In this document: one piece after another, positions 43,295 through 52,471 of the stretch
Position numbering within the stretch: position 1 is the stretch's first letter
Layout: each line of letters opens with the position of its first letter
NCBI RefSeq assembly: GCF_003149455.1
Contig: NZ_QFFK01000002.1
Location: forward strand, 1 to 64,000
Origin: Chitinophaga deserti
GTDB taxonomy: Bacteria; Bacteroidota; Bacteroidia; Chitinophagales; Chitinophagaceae
Direction: 5' to 3'
Length of the DNA stretch: 64,000 bases
The notes under the pieces: generated by a model
What the model was told of the DNA's origin: nothing
Databases searched by the model: none
Seen by the model: the letters and a program-made list of their open reading frames with translations, nothing else
Position numbers and translations under genes: made by a program

Positions 43295-45013
43295 TTACCA
43301 ATCCTTGTTCTGCACCAGCTTGTAGCCTCTGTCTGAATAGACTTTGATCTGGTCAGATGGGATTGGATCCAAATATACGCGTGCGTTGTCAAATTTCCTG
43401 TGTGCGAGGACAGAAACTGAGGGAATTATGTAGCCTTCGTCTGCACCCGTGAGCGTAACGTCTACTAACCACGATGTACCATTAGGCTTCAGCCATTCGG
43501 AACGCTTGATCCAGGCGCCACGGTTGATATTAGGACGCAGCTCTGTATCGAGATAGTGCAGTTTCTTCCACCGGCGGAGATCATCGAGGCGGAAGCCTTC
43601 CATACTCAGTTCTACACGCCGCTCCCGGCGAATCTCCCAGAGGATTCCCGAAACATCGGCATCACGAGCCGGATCGTCGTACACCGCCCCACCTACAGCT
43701 GCTTCGGTACCATTAACCTGTAACGGAGGTACCCCTGCACGTGCGCGCAGCACATTGATGGATGCATCCAGTTCTGCCTGCGTAATATTCCCCGTTTCGG
43801 CACAGGCTTCCGCATAATTCATCAATACTTCTCCATAACGGATTACGGGAGCATCCGAATCATTAGTATTACTTGCGGCATTGGGCTTATCGCGCAGCGC
43901 ATCATTGAGGAATTTCCAGGTGGCATATCCCGAAGTAGAAACACCGAGGTTGTTGTAACGGCCTTTGGAACCCATGGGGCGCAATTCCGGATTGATGGTC
44001 TGGCTCAAACGCAGATCACGGTTGGCAAGTACATCAGTTATGGTTTTATCACCCTGATACCTGGGGGAGAGTGAAATGGGGAGACCATCGTTGCAGAGAT
44101 AGGTTTCCACCAGATCCTTACTTACACCGGTTTGCCCTTCTGCATTTACATAGCTCATCATAGAATGGGTAACCATGCTGGTTACATAAGAGCGGTACAT
44201 GATGATCTCTTTATTGCCTGCGAGATCAAGTGCGTTGAAGGATTCGCGGTATGGATGTGAGAAGGAATATCCACCACCATCGATCACCTGTTTGGCGGCC
44301 CATTTGGCCTTACCCAGGTATTCTGCTGCTTTGGCGGCGTTATTCAGGTGATACTTCTGCCATGTGCCTTCAAACAGCATGTACCTCGACATAAAGGAAA
44401 GTACCACCCATTTGGTGACGTTCAGCCCTTTTTCTCCATCCACCGCTCTTACATTGGCAGCAGCGAAATCAAGGTCTTCCAGTACTTTATCCATTACCAG
44501 CGTTCTGTTGTCGCGGGGCTTGAACAGTTCTGCCAGCTCAGTAACATCCAGTGCCCGGTCGAAGTACGGTACATCACCATAACTGTTCACCAGGTTGGAA
44601 TATGCGATGGCGCGGAAAAAACGGGCAACGCCTACCCAATGGTTTTTGGTAGCAGCGTCAAGCTTGTCCATGGCGCTTACCCTGGCAAGCATATAATTCG
44701 CATCTCGCACTTTCGTGAAGCTCCATCCGCTACTGCTTACAGGTACCTGTTTAGTAAAAGCATTTGGTGTAGTGGGCGAAAAATCATCGTTCAGGCCTTG
44801 CCCGAGATAGAAATAATTCCGCCAGGTATAACCTGTTCCGAAACCGGAAAAGTAATCCGGATAAAAGCGGTATGCGAAGGCCCGCACATTGGTTTCACTG
44901 GTCCAGAACGTATCATCTGTCAGTTGATCCTTAGGCAGCCTGGTGAGAAAATCCTTGTTGCAACCAGCCACGAGGGTGGCTGCAAGCGCGAGGGTGAATA
45001 TTTTAAGTTTCAT
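43295..45013 (-). CDS. SusD/RagB-family nutrient-binding lipoprotein
   Basis: Surface lipoprotein of 572 residues that captures glycans for the SusC transporter. The signal peptide and lipobox (MKLKIFTLALAATLVAGCNKDFL, Cys18) are followed by the SusD-typical LPKDQLTDDTFWTSETNVRAFAYRFY. TPR-like helices follow, and the C-terminal signature includes ILWEIRRERRVELSMEGFRLDDLRRWKKL (about 465-495). It starts 22 bases after susC and shares its operon with nagA. The ligand is not readable from sequence. Confidence 0.95.
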   Translation of the reverse strand: MKLKIFTLALAATLVAGCNKDFLTRLPKDQLTDDTFWTSETNVRAFAYRFYPDYFSGFGTGYTWRNYFYLGQGLNDDFSPTTPNAFTKQVPVSSSGWSFTKVRDANYMLARVSAMDKLDAATKNHWVGVARFFRAIAYSNLVNSYGDVPYFDRALDVTELAELFKPRDNRTLVMDKVLEDLDFAAANVRAVDGEKGLNVTKWVVLSFMSRYMLFEGTWQKYHLNNAAKAAEYLGKAKWAAKQVIDGGGYSFSHPYRESFNALDLAGNKEIIMYRSYVTSMVTHSMMSYVNAEGQTGVSKDLVETYLCNDGLPISLSPRYQGDKTITDVLANRDLRLSQTINPELRPMGSKGRYNNLGVSTSGYATWKFLNDALRDKPNAASNTNDSDAPVIRYGEVLMNYAEACAETGNITQAELDASINVLRARAGVPPLQVNGTEAAVGGAVYDDPARDADVSGILWEIRRERRVELSMEGFRLDDLRRWKKLHYLDTELRPNINRGAWIKRSEWLKPNGTSWLVDVTLTGADEGYIIPSVSVLAHRKFDNARVYLDPIPSDQIKVYSDRGYKLVQNKDW

Positions 45014-45034
45014 ATCCTGTCAGATTTGAGCGAA

Positions 45035-48000
45035 TTAGAAAGTAAGTTGAACACCGGCGGAATATTCCTTACGATAAGGATATACCCGCCCGAAAGTAGC
45101 CCTGTCGGTTTGTTCCGTGGTATAATCGATTTCCGGATCAATGGGGATATCGAGCTTATCGAACGTAACCAGGTTTTCACCAGTCAGGAATACTCTGGCT
45201 GATTTAAATCGGGCTTTACTGATCAGCGACTGTGGCAGACGGTATCCAATCGTGAGGTTTTTCACACGGAGATAACTCATATCCAGCAGATAACGCGTTT
45301 GCCGGTTGAAGTTGTAAATGCTTTCGTTCTGAGCATGGTTGGTAGGGCGAGGATAGTAAGCACCGGTATTAGCAGGCGTCCAGTAATCCATCTGATACTG
45401 GAACCAGGCTTCCGTGTCACGGAATCCGGGGATGGCAATGGGACCGCCAGCCCAGTAATCACGCTTGCCTACACCCTGCAGGAAAACGCTCAGCTCAATC
45501 CCTTTCCAGTCTGCCCCTACACGAAGGCTATACTGATAGCGCGGGGTTGAATTACCGATCACATAGAGATCGCCGGAGTCATCAACTGTTTCTCCACCCC
45601 AGTCTACCTTACCATCGCCATTGCGATCTACATACTTAACATCGCCAGGGCCGTAATAGAACCAGGCGCTGCCTTTCTGAAGAGCCGACTGATCAGGGAT
45701 ACCGCCTTTAGGCTCCCAGCGGCCATTGGCACCTACGGTGAAATCACTTTCCTGGAAAATACGGTCAGTTTCGTATCCCCAGATCTCTCCGATCATTTTA
45801 CCCTGGTAGTTACCATACACGTTTCTGGAAGGATTGATGTACTTGGTGAGCTGCTCGCGGAAATCGGTTATGGATGCCATGATATTAATACCCAGGCCAT
45901 TTTCGAAACGTTCGCTCCAGTCAATAGCCAGCTCCCATCCTTTGGTTTCCAGTGTGCCATAGTTCAGCTGCGGAGCACCGGTACCGAGGGTAGCAGGTAC
46001 GGCTACGGTGGGCCCGATCATATCGTTGGTTTTCCTTGAATACCAGTCGAAGGTTACACCCAGCCTGTTGTCGAGAAAGCGGGCATCTGCACCAAAGTCA
46101 AGCGTGGTAATTGTTTCCCAGGTCAGTGATTCTGAAATGAGGCCCGGAACGGTAAAGGTCAGCATGTTGTTGCCGCCAACCAGCCAGCCGGAATTGGTGG
46201 AGGAAATGGTAGGGATAAACCTGGAATAAGAGCTGCCCAGCTTCTGGTTACCCACTGCTCCGTAAGAAGCGCGGAGCTTCAGGAAAGACAAGGTAGGCTG
46301 CAAGCCCTTCAGGAAATTTTCTTCTGTAGCCACCCAGCCTGCAGAAACAGAGGGGAAGAAAGCCCACTGGTCTTTCCGGGGGAACCAGGAAGAACCATCG
46401 TAACGGGCGTTTACTTCAAAGAGATATTTGTTTCTGTAATCGTAGTTGATACGGCCGAAGTAACCATTCGTAGCCCAATGTCCTGCATTACCGCCTACAA
46501 ACTGGTCTCCAATTGCCAGGGGAATTTCTCCGAGGTTCTGGTCAAGCATCCCTTTCCTTTCGGAAGAATGCATGCCCCGCTGATACAGATCCGCATCCAT
46601 ACCTGCGAGTACTTTGAAGTGGTGGTTCTCTTTCAGATCGTAGGAATAGGTAGCAAATGCGCGGACGGTATGCATGTTATTGTAACTGGAAATATATCTC
46701 ACCAGATTGTTGGCCGCAGGCTGGAAGTTGTCTTTATACGTCAGCGAGCCAGACCAGAAGTCGATACCCGATGTGCCGCCACCCACTTCGTGGCTACGGG
46801 TATTGGTTGAAGAATAGGTATAATCCACATCCAGCGTCATGCCTTTAAACGGACGGATGGTGGTACCGATCTGCACCCTTTGGAAGGCGGAAGATAGCTT
46901 ATCCATGTTAGCCTGTTGCAGTTCGGTAACCGCACTGCGGAAAGGCTTGCCCTGGTATGTTCCGTAAGGGTATGTGCGCGACCAGCGGTACAGGTAGTAC
47001 CATGGGCCGTAAGTAGCCGCAGTAAAATTAAACGGCGTGCGCAATTCTGTCTGGGAGAACATCATTTTACCCCGGATATCCATCCAGTCGTTTACGGTGG
47101 AGTTGATATTGAGAGAAGCATTGTATCTGTCGAACCGGTCAGTTTTAAAATTCAGCATACCGGTTTGGTTGAGATAACCCAGACCCAGATGATATTGCGT
47201 TTTCTCGCCACCGCCGCTGAAAGAAAGGTCATGTTTCTGGAGGAAGGCATATTTCCGCAGGTATTTCTTAGCGGGATCCCATTGCCGGTAAGGATAAAAC
47301 TCACCGTTCTTAATCTCGAAATCGCGGCCTTCCACCATTTCATCATCCAGGTTCTTATCACCGTATTGTTGCTGCCATTCGCGGATCTTGCGGATGCTGC
47401 CGGTATCATGTCGCATACCTACCAACATTGGGAGTGAAACCAGGTTGGGGTTCTGCTGGGTACGTCTTGTTGTTGCCAGAACGGTTTCCACCCATTGCGC
47501 TGCATCTGCCAGTTCCGGCATTTGCGTAGGCTTGCTCCAGGAGAGTGTATTGGAATAATTAATGGCTGATGGTGCGCCTTTTTTGCCGCTCTTGGTGGTA
47601 ATAAGCACAACACCCCATGCGGCGCGTGCACCATAGATGGACGTGGAAGCTGCATCTTTCAGTACGGAGATAGACTCAATGTCCTGCGGGTTCACCATCT
47701 GCAGACTGGGGATTTCCACGTTATCTACCAGGATGAGGGGTTGCGTACCGGTACCGCCGTTATTGAGTGATCCTGTCATACCGCGCAGGCGGATGTTAGG
47801 GTTACGGCCGAGGTCACCACTTGAAGAAGTAATGGTTAAGCCGGGAACAACGCCCTGAAGGCCGCGGCCTACATCAGATATAGGGCGTGCTTCCAGTGAG
47901 CGTTTCACATCTACAGTAGATACAGCACCGGTGAGGTTTGCCTTCTTCTGAGAGCCATAACCTACAATTACTACGTCTTCCAGCTTACGATTGTCAGCTT

Positions 48001-48670
48001 TCAGCACGATGGAGAGTGCAGCATTACCGGCTACAGTATGCTCCTGCTGGATTGCGCCAATAGAACTGAAAACGATCACTTCACCAGTGGAAGCCTGGAG
48101 GTTGAAAGCTCCCGAACCATCCGTATAAACACCGCGCGTAGAACCCTTTACGCGGACAGATACACCCGGCATAGGGCCGCCCGTTTCATCCAATACCTTA
48201 CCCCGTACGGGCTTCAGCGTGTCCGCCACTACGGCGGGCTTCTGCTGAACCACAGGAGCGCCATCGGGCTGAGGCACGATCATAATGGTGTTCTCCGAAT
48301 AACGGTATTCCAATCCCGTTTGGGTAAGCAGGGAGTGCAGCGTGGCGCTCACACTACGGGTGCCCATAGGCATAAATACCCGCTGATGGCGCAGCACTTT
48401 CTCTGTCGCAAAGGCAACACGGAAACCGGAGAGTTTCTCCACCTGTACCAGCGCTCTTTCCAGCGTGATATTGGTGGCTTCCATTGTGATTTTCTTATCA
48501 TCCAGTGCCTGGCCCTTTAAAGGAGAAGCTACCAGAAATTGTAGCCCCATTGCCATGAACAGGATGAGTGAGAGACTAAACCTCATAACAAAACGCATTT
48601 GCGTGGAATAAACCGCTTTGTACAGTAACGGCATAAGCCGGCCAGTAGCAAAAACCGCTGATTTTTGCAT
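45035..48670 (-). CDS. SusC/RagA-family TonB-linked outer-membrane transporter with STN domain
   Basis: TonB-dependent oligosaccharide importer of about 1211 residues. The long signal region (MRFSLSLILFMAMGLQFLVASPLKGQA) is followed by an STN domain (about 60-130), a CarboxypepD_reg-like domain (about 150-228, VRGKVLDETGGPMPGVSVRVKGS), the TonB-box region (LEDVVIVGYGSQKKANLTGAV) and a plug with RGMTGSLNNGG..PLILVDN and SISVLKDAASTSIYGARAAWGVVLITTKSG. The 22-stranded barrel ends in AGVQLTF. The STN domain signals to FecR-type anti-sigma factors, and a FecR gene is directly upstream. The ATG at 48670 (MQKSAVFATGRLMPLL) is preferred to the TTG at 48679. Confidence 0.95.
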   Translation of the reverse strand: MQKSAVFATGRLMPLLYKAVYSTQMRFVMRFSLSLILFMAMGLQFLVASPLKGQALDDKKITMEATNITLERALVQVEKLSGFRVAFATEKVLRHQRVFMPMGTRSVSATLHSLLTQTGLEYRYSENTIMIVPQPDGAPVVQQKPAVVADTLKPVRGKVLDETGGPMPGVSVRVKGSTRGVYTDGSGAFNLQASTGEVIVFSSIGAIQQEHTVAGNAALSIVLKADNRKLEDVVIVGYGSQKKANLTGAVSTVDVKRSLEARPISDVGRGLQGVVPGLTITSSSGDLGRNPNIRLRGMTGSLNNGGTGTQPLILVDNVEIPSLQMVNPQDIESISVLKDAASTSIYGARAAWGVVLITTKSGKKGAPSAINYSNTLSWSKPTQMPELADAAQWVETVLATTRRTQQNPNLVSLPMLVGMRHDTGSIRKIREWQQQYGDKNLDDEMVEGRDFEIKNGEFYPYRQWDPAKKYLRKYAFLQKHDLSFSGGGEKTQYHLGLGYLNQTGMLNFKTDRFDRYNASLNINSTVNDWMDIRGKMMFSQTELRTPFNFTAATYGPWYYLYRWSRTYPYGTYQGKPFRSAVTELQQANMDKLSSAFQRVQIGTTIRPFKGMTLDVDYTYSSTNTRSHEVGGGTSGIDFWSGSLTYKDNFQPAANNLVRYISSYNNMHTVRAFATYSYDLKENHHFKVLAGMDADLYQRGMHSSERKGMLDQNLGEIPLAIGDQFVGGNAGHWATNGYFGRINYDYRNKYLFEVNARYDGSSWFPRKDQWAFFPSVSAGWVATEENFLKGLQPTLSFLKLRASYGAVGNQKLGSSYSRFIPTISSTNSGWLVGGNNMLTFTVPGLISESLTWETITTLDFGADARFLDNRLGVTFDWYSRKTNDMIGPTVAVPATLGTGAPQLNYGTLETKGWELAIDWSERFENGLGINIMASITDFREQLTKYINPSRNVYGNYQGKMIGEIWGYETDRIFQESDFTVGANGRWEPKGGIPDQSALQKGSAWFYYGPGDVKYVDRNGDGKVDWGGETVDDSGDLYVIGNSTPRYQYSLRVGADWKGIELSVFLQGVGKRDYWAGGPIAIPGFRDTEAWFQYQMDYWTPANTGAYYPRPTNHAQNESIYNFNRQTRYLLDMSYLRVKNLTIGYRLPQSLISKARFKSARVFLTGENLVTFDKLDIPIDPEIDYTTEQTDRATFGRVYPYRKEYSAGVQLTF

Positions 48671-48732
48671 AACTTGCAATAGTTTAAAATGATGAAGAAT
48701 CAGCCTTTCAGGCTGTTTACGTTTTAGACCTT

Positions 48733-48767
48733 CCCCTCCCGACCTGCCACAGTACGGAGGGGTTTTT
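48733..48767 (+). terminator. Terminator-like hairpin between fecR and susC, oriented against them
   Basis: CCCCTCC / GGAGGGG arms followed by TTTTT on the plus strand, while the flanking genes run on the minus strand, where no U-tract follows the stem. It may stop antisense transcripts or form a stem-loop in the fecR-susC mRNA. A smaller stem, CAGCCT / AGGCTG, lies at 48703-48717. Confidence 0.5.
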
Positions 48768-48865
48768 CGTTACAGGCCCGGGCACGGGGGCCTGGGCAAG
48801 ATCCGATTCATGATGAATGATTTTGGTTACCGATCGATATTAGCTTTCTTTCTTATCCCGATTTG

Positions 48866-49870
48866 TTAGCTGGCAGGGGCGTCTTCTTCGTCACGACAGC
48901 CTTCTCCGCTGATTATCACCGTGTTGCCACGATGGGTATAGGTTGCATTGCGCACAGTGCATAATACAAACAGCACCTGATCCAACGTTTCCGTTCCTTC
49001 AAATGTGGCGCGTATCCTGCAATTGCGCAGCTCGTTGTTGGCGAATTCTATTTTTACCTGGTATTGTTCTGAGATCTGTTGGGCAATGTCGCCGAAAGGA
49101 ACGGAATTGAAATCCATACCTTTTTTCAGCCACGCCACACTTTCTTCTGCTTTCACCGGGCGGGTTTCCGCTACGGATGCCACGTTTTCATACACGATCT
49201 GCTGATCCTGCCCGAGGATGCCCAGCAGCCTGTTGCTTTCCTGTTCTTCAATTTTCACCTTCCCGCGGCTAACGGTTACAGTTACATGCTCCTGCCCGGG
49301 ATAGGCTTTGATGGAAAAGGCCGTACCCAATACCGTGGTCAGCAATTTGCCGGACCGTATACGGAAGGGCTTACCGGGCTGCTCCCGCACGTCGAAGTAC
49401 CCTTCGCCCGTGAGTGTCACTACCCGCTCGCCGTCACTGAACACTGAGGGATATAAGAGGGTGCTGCCCTCCCGAAGTACCACGGTACTACTGTCAGGCA
49501 GCAGGATGAAACGTTTGGTGTCGGGCTGTGCAGGCACTTCTGCCAGAACAGGCCCGGAAATGGCAGTGGTGGCTGAAGGGCGGCTCATCCACATAAATGT
49601 GCCGATACCGGCAAGGGGTATAATCACCGCCGCGGCCTTCCACCAGTTGCTCCAGCCATTATTGCGGAACAACTTTTCCTTCCTGCGCTGCATTTCCTTA
49701 AAATCCTGCATGAGCGAAGCCGTAAGCTCCTCGTCTGCCTCCCATTTCATATCAGCGGCATCTGGATGACGAAAGTTTTCGTACCACGCTTCCAGCGCTT
49801 CCAGCTCTTCCGGCGTACATGTGCCAGCCTGATATTTTTCCAATAATTGCCTGATGTCGGTCACGCTCAT
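48866..49870 (-). CDS. FecR-family anti-sigma factor
   Basis: Inner-membrane regulator of 334 residues that holds or activates a cognate ECF sigma factor in response to the SusC-type transporter. The cytoplasmic N-terminal segment (1-85, MSVTDIRQLLEKYQAGTCTPEELEALEAWY) is followed by one transmembrane helix (about 75-95, WWKAAAVIIPLAGIGTFMW), the FecR domain (about 120-225, FILLPDSSTVVLREGSTLLYP..LTGEGYFDV..GTAFSIKAYP) and a C-terminal DUF4974 domain (about 250-325, FNSVPFGDIAQQISEQYQVKIEF). It lies upstream of susC/susD on the same strand and is divergent from the sigma gene at about 50.1 kb, whereas these pairs are usually codirectional. Confidence 0.95.
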   Translation of the reverse strand: MSVTDIRQLLEKYQAGTCTPEELEALEAWYENFRHPDAADMKWEADEELTASLMQDFKEMQRRKEKLFRNNGWSNWWKAAAVIIPLAGIGTFMWMSRPSATTAISGPVLAEVPAQPDTKRFILLPDSSTVVLREGSTLLYPSVFSDGERVVTLTGEGYFDVREQPGKPFRIRSGKLLTTVLGTAFSIKAYPGQEHVTVTVSRGKVKIEEQESNRLLGILGQDQQIVYENVASVAETRPVKAEESVAWLKKGMDFNSVPFGDIAQQISEQYQVKIEFANNELRNCRIRATFEGTETLDQVLFVLCTVRNATYTHRGNTVIISGEGCRDEEDAPAS

Positions 49871-50097
49871 AAAAGTGATTTGATGCGTCGGTTACCGTAT
49901 AGGACAAACAATAAAACATCTGCCGTTATCCGCTTTAAAAAAATATTTTTCCCGGGTTTCACTTTGTAATTAGCGCTTATTTTTACTTACATTTAACTTG
50001 CGCTAAACCCTCCGCTTCTATTCCACACACATCGCAACATAGCGACACTCTTCTCCTGGACCGTTGGAAACACGGCGACCAGTCAGCGTTTGAGACG

Positions 50098-50604
50098 TTG
50101 TACGAGAGGTATGCAGTGATGTTATTAAAGAAAGCGTATGAGAAAACCGGCGACCGTGAAATGGCCCGGGAATTTGTACAGGAAGTATTCCTGGAACTGC
50201 TGGAAAGAAAAGACCGGCTCGAAATTCACACCTCTTTCAAGGCATATATCTTCACCGCTTTACGCAACCGGGTACTAAACTACATCCACCGCCAGTCTAT
50301 CCATCACAAATACGAGATATTCCAGGAAACGCGCCCAGCCGCACAGGGTAACGATGTGGAATCCTACCTGTCTCATAAAGAACTGGCGCACCAGTTGTCG
50401 GATGCTATTCAGCAACTGCCGGATAAATGCCGCCAGGTGTTCCTCCTCAGCCGTTCGGAAGAACTCAGTAACAAAGAGATTGCCGAGCGCTCTGGTATTT
50501 CCGTTAACACGGTAGAGCAGCATATGCGCAAAGCCTTACGTATGCTCCGCAGTGGCCTGCAACGCACTATCTTGCTGGCCGGGGCGTGGCTTTTTCCGTG
50601 GTAA
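50098..50604 (+). CDS. ECF sigma factor of the Bacteroidota FecR-linked family, true start upstream
   Basis: Sigma-70 factor paired with the divergent FecR. Region 2 (FVQEVFLELLERKDRLEIHTSFKAYIFTALRNRVLNY) and region 4 (AIQQLPDKCRQVFLLSRSEELSNKEIAERSGISVNTVEQHMRKALRMLR) are clear. TTG at 50098 is the first canonical start codon, yet the same frame upstream encodes a typical sigma N-terminus (LLDRWKHGDQSAFET, 50053-50097) with no stop for a long distance and no ATG, GTG or TTG. Translation probably starts at a rare codon, CTG at 50056 or ATT at 50020, the latter about 20 bases after a TAACTTG box (49994-50000). The C-terminal 38 bases overlap the convergent GH9 gene. Confidence 0.88.
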   Translation: MYERYAVMLLKKAYEKTGDREMAREFVQEVFLELLERKDRLEIHTSFKAYIFTALRNRVLNYIHRQSIHHKYEIFQETRPAAQGNDVESYLSHKELAHQLSDAIQQLPDKCRQVFLLSRSEELSNKEIAERSGISVNTVEQHMRKALRMLRSGLQRTILLAGAWLFPW

Positions 50605-52420
50605 GCCCTTCATTTTCCTTTAATGCAAGCAGGTATATCAATACAGCCGTACCATCCATGGTAGGCTCATTGGTACTATAATCCCCGTAATCGTCGTGGT
50701 ACACCACCAGGCTGCTTTGAAACGCAGCGTACTCATCTTCCTCCGCCAGCTTTATTCCAATCAGATTACCGTAAATGGTGCCATACACCGGCCCGTCTAC
50801 CAGCCCGCCGTCTATCGGATATTTACAAATATGCGTAAAGGCGGAGTGCGGGTCTACAGGGGTATCTCCTGCTGCAGGAAGCCCATACACCATGCTCGTA
50901 CCCCAGGGGTTACAGCCGAAGAGCCAGTCTACATTAGCCTGCGCCAGTTCTGCATACTGCCTGCTTGCTGTGAGCTGGCCATACCAGTAACATTGTATCG
51001 CAAAAGCTGTGGTGAGGTTATTACTGCACCAGATGAACGGCACCCCGCGATAGAACGCATTCTTTTCCGCTTTACGCTTCACCTTTTCAATACCATCGGC
51101 AAGATATTGCGTCAACTCCTTACGGGCATCTCCAGAGGTGCGTTTGGCCAGTTCGAAATGACCGGGGTTCACGAAAGGATACCATTGATAGTGATTAGCA
51201 GTGTCTTTACCCAACCATGGCGTAACCGGTTCCATAGCGGCATACTTCCTCCCATCCCTGAAAAATTTCATATCGCGGGAAACTCCGAATAGCTCTGCCG
51301 CGGCAAGCTCCATATCATCGGTCCAGTTGTCTTCTGCATAAATGTAGGGAGACATGACAGATGCAGTTTGCTGCACACCGGGCTTTTCCACACCCAGCTT
51401 GTAAGCGGAATAGGCTTTCCGCAGCAGGGAATCTGCATAAGCAGCATCCGTTTTCCGGAGAAGGGTATGCCCCAGTGCAAAGGCACTCGCGAACTTACCG
51501 GCGGTAGATGCCACACCGGTACTGCGGTTCATCTTTTTATATTTCACACCCTGCACCTGCGGCTCACCGGAGCAGAAGTACACCGGCCGCTCAAAGCCCC
51601 GCCCGTAAAAAGAATCAAGTTTAGGAAGACGCATTCCCCGATGATCACGGTCGTCTGCTATCTGGTTAAACAACCAGTCCGACTGCGGATGCATGCGCAT
51701 AAGCCAGTCCAGCCCCCAACGGGCCTCGTCAATAACGTCCGGGGTATTGTTAGCTCCTGAAAGCCCGGATGCGGCATGCTGGTCGCCAAATACACCGGGA
51801 AAGTCGCGGTATGCGGCCAGCAGGTGATATACGGTATTTGCGGAAGTGGTGGAATACTGGAGATAATCACTGGCATCATGCCAGCCGCCGATGGCGTTTA
51901 TACGCGTACTGTCGGGCATGGGCCCGTAAAGGGTATAACCATCGAAGGTATGGCAGGAATCTTTGAGGAAAGGATTGAAGCCGCAGCGCTGCTGGCGGAG
52001 GTAACGGAGGCAGAAGTCGGCCGCACCTTTATACACATCAGTACCTATGCGAAAGGCGGGAGACTTTGCGGAAGAAGTTTTGATGTAGTAAGTACCCGGC
52101 GTCCGAAAGGAAGAGAAATCAAGGCGGTACGATTCCCCGAAAGGGCCATATGCCCCGAATGACTTGCCCGCTTTGCCGGTATAAACGGTTTTACCATTTG
52201 AAGCATCTATCAGCCTGAATTCCTTTACCGTTACTCCACCGGGACCACCCCATACCGCCACCTTAATACCGGCAGGCAGGTAACCGATCTGGTTGATACG
52301 TACTACAGCGGGTACGGTATGCAAAGAAAAAGCGGACGACGCATGGATGTTTCCGCTGCGCGATCCGCCAGATATTAAAATAAGTGGAATACTGATTAGA
52401 AAAAGGGTAATACGCTTCAT
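50567..52420 (-). CDS. Glycoside hydrolase family 9 (cellulase/glucosaminidase type)
   Basis: Secreted glycosidase of 617 residues. After a signal peptide comes the N-terminal Ig-like domain of GH9 (CelD_N, RINQIGYLPAGIKVAVWGG, about 40-125), then an (alpha/alpha)6 catalytic domain. Catalytic features are GGWHDASDYLQYS, equivalent to GGWxDAGD with the base Asp pair (about 185-197), NPWGTSMVYGL, PHSAFTH and the C-terminal acid Glu in DYGDYSTNEPTMDGTAVLIY (about 577-597). GH9 includes endoglucanases and exo-beta-glucosaminidases. A nagA-containing SusCD locus next door makes an amino-sugar polymer a reasonable alternative substrate to beta-glucan. It overlaps the sigma gene tail-to-tail by 38 bases. 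Confidence 0.9.
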   Translation of the reverse strand: MKRITLFLISIPLILISGGSRSGNIHASSAFSLHTVPAVVRINQIGYLPAGIKVAVWGGPGGVTVKEFRLIDASNGKTVYTGKAGKSFGAYGPFGESYRLDFSSFRTPGTYYIKTSSAKSPAFRIGTDVYKGAADFCLRYLRQQRCGFNPFLKDSCHTFDGYTLYGPMPDSTRINAIGGWHDASDYLQYSTTSANTVYHLLAAYRDFPGVFGDQHAASGLSGANNTPDVIDEARWGLDWLMRMHPQSDWLFNQIADDRDHRGMRLPKLDSFYGRGFERPVYFCSGEPQVQGVKYKKMNRSTGVASTAGKFASAFALGHTLLRKTDAAYADSLLRKAYSAYKLGVEKPGVQQTASVMSPYIYAEDNWTDDMELAAAELFGVSRDMKFFRDGRKYAAMEPVTPWLGKDTANHYQWYPFVNPGHFELAKRTSGDARKELTQYLADGIEKVKRKAEKNAFYRGVPFIWCSNNLTTAFAIQCYWYGQLTASRQYAELAQANVDWLFGCNPWGTSMVYGLPAAGDTPVDPHSAFTHICKYPIDGGLVDGPVYGTIYGNLIGIKLAEEDEYAAFQSSLVVYHDDYGDYSTNEPTMDGTAVLIYLLALKENEGLTTEKATPRPAR

Positions 52421-52471
52421 GGCAGCCGGCTGTGTTTATCTAAATATAGACAATCATACCGGTATAAGCCG

